Assembly: GCA_002424845.1 (NCBI GenBank)
Contig: DILD01000009.1
Location: forward strand, 1-14,411
DNA: 14,411 nucleotides
From: Thiobacillus denitrificans
Lineage (GTDB): Bacteria; Pseudomonadota; Gammaproteobacteria; Burkholderiales; Thiobacillaceae
Direction of reading: 5' to 3'
Within the stretch, counting starts at the first letter, position 1, and each line of letters begins with the position of its first letter. The notes under the pieces were generated by a model, which saw only the letters and a list, made by a program, of their open reading frames with translations, was not told the DNA's origin and did not search any database. The position numbers and the translations under genes are program-made. Positions 13,896 to 14,411 of the stretch are shown here, in pieces.

Positions 13896-14411
13896 CTATT
13901 CGGGTTGCAGCAGATCGATCCTGAAACTGTCCTCGTAAGGCGGCACATTGCATTCGATGATGTCGGAGGGGGCGACGTCGAGGCGAACGCCGACGATGTC
14001 GGTGCGCACCGGCAGTTTCGATGCGCCGCGATCCACCAGCACCACGGTGCGGATCTCTTCCGGCTGGCGTCCGGCCAGATACTCCACCGCGCGCAGCATG
14101 GAGTGGCCGCGATACATCACGTCATCCACCACCAGCAGCGTGTATCCGGCGAGGTCGAGGCTGGCGTGCGTGGGGTTTTCGGTCAACTGCGTTTCCGGGT
14201 GGAGCAGGGTGAGGTCGTCGGCATAGCGCTTGATCTTGAGATCCAGGCGCACGCAGTCGCTGAGTCCCCAGACTTGCTGTAGCCGTGCATGCAGCCGGTC
14301 GGCCAGCGGCGCGCCACGCCGCAGGATGCCGACGATCGCCACCCGTGTGCGCCCGGTCAGCAGGCCCGCTGCCTGGCGCGCCATGTCGTCGACGATGGCA
14401 TCGAGTTGTGC
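13896..14411 (-). CDS. pyrR: PyrR-type phosphoribosyltransferase (3' part, gene runs off right edge)
   Basis: The frame on the minus strand is open from the right edge (AQLDAIVDD before the internal ATG at 14384) to TGA at 13896-13898, showing 171 residues of a gene that usually has about 165-185, so only a few N-terminal residues are missing. LLVVDDVMYRGHSMLRAVEYL is the PRPP-binding motif in the PyrR form, IVGILRRGAPLADRL is the PyrR IRRGA segment, and the family ending with PSDIIECNVPPYEDSFRIDLL is typical. In Bacillus PyrR binds pyr mRNA as an attenuator and has uracil phosphoribosyltransferase activity; in Gram-negatives it is usually linked to pyrBC. Here it is convergent with the dacB gene and nothing follows it on its own strand for at least 4.7 kb. 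Confidence 0.9.
   Translation of the reverse strand, partial: AQLDAIVDDMARQAAGLLTGRTRVAIVGILRRGAPLADRLHARLQQVWGLSDCVRLDLKIKRYADDLTLLHPETQLTENPTHASLDLAGYTLLVVDDVMYRGHSMLRAVEYLAGRQPEEIRTVVLVDRGASKLPVRTDIVGVRLDVAPSDIIECNVPPYEDSFRIDLLQPE

Noticed and set aside
1..14411. CRISPR arrays, tRNA or rRNA genes
   Set aside because: No regularly spaced direct repeats and no tRNA/rRNA signature sequences were seen on either strand.

Overview
The window looks like a chromosomal segment of a GC-rich betaproteobacterium, probably an environmental respirer of the Thiobacillus/Sulfuricella/Gallionella type. This rests on the high GC of the housekeeping genes, two exported c-type cytochromes, an OMPLA phospholipase in a Gram-negative envelope, a Gram-negative style PyrR and the style of the promoters. 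The taxon is an inference, not proven.

Left part (1-4511, + strand): the tail of an FtsX/DevC-like ABC permease overlaps its DevA/LolD-like ATPase, followed by a small exported cytochrome c (c556-like). A roughly 195-bp element with imperfect terminal inverted repeats (MITE-like) fills the next gap. Then come a four-helix membrane protein, a beta-CASP metallo-beta-lactamase nuclease and an outer membrane phospholipase A (pldA), closely spaced and probably co-transcribed.

Middle part (4512-9240): an accessory region of lower or mixed GC. It holds the C-terminal remnant of a class III nucleotidyl cyclase, a 98-residue membrane protein, a 340-bp gene-free stretch with a perfect 10-bp hairpin, an SGNH-hydrolase/DUF4214 protein, and a large polytopic protein resembling GT-C glycosyltransferases that starts two bases after it. 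It ends with a HigB/HigA-type toxin-antitoxin pair on the minus strand. The SGNH-DUF4214/GT-C pair is the least described part and may be a surface protein with a dedicated glycosylation or envelope-modifying partner.

Right part (9345-14411): a two-gene nucleotide-sugar operon (a WbpO/TviB-like UDP-HexNAc 6-dehydrogenase and a WbpP/TviC-like 4-epimerase) would supply UDP-GalNAcA for a surface polysaccharide, but no glycan assembly genes are beside it. It is followed by a second small exported cytochrome c, dacB (PBP4) with a small overlapping membrane ORF, and, convergent to these, the 3' part of pyrR, which runs off the right edge. The likely logic is envelope building (peptidoglycan trimming, outer membrane phospholipid, surface sugar, putative glycosylated surface protein) with a few unrelated housekeeping and mobile or selfish elements mixed in.
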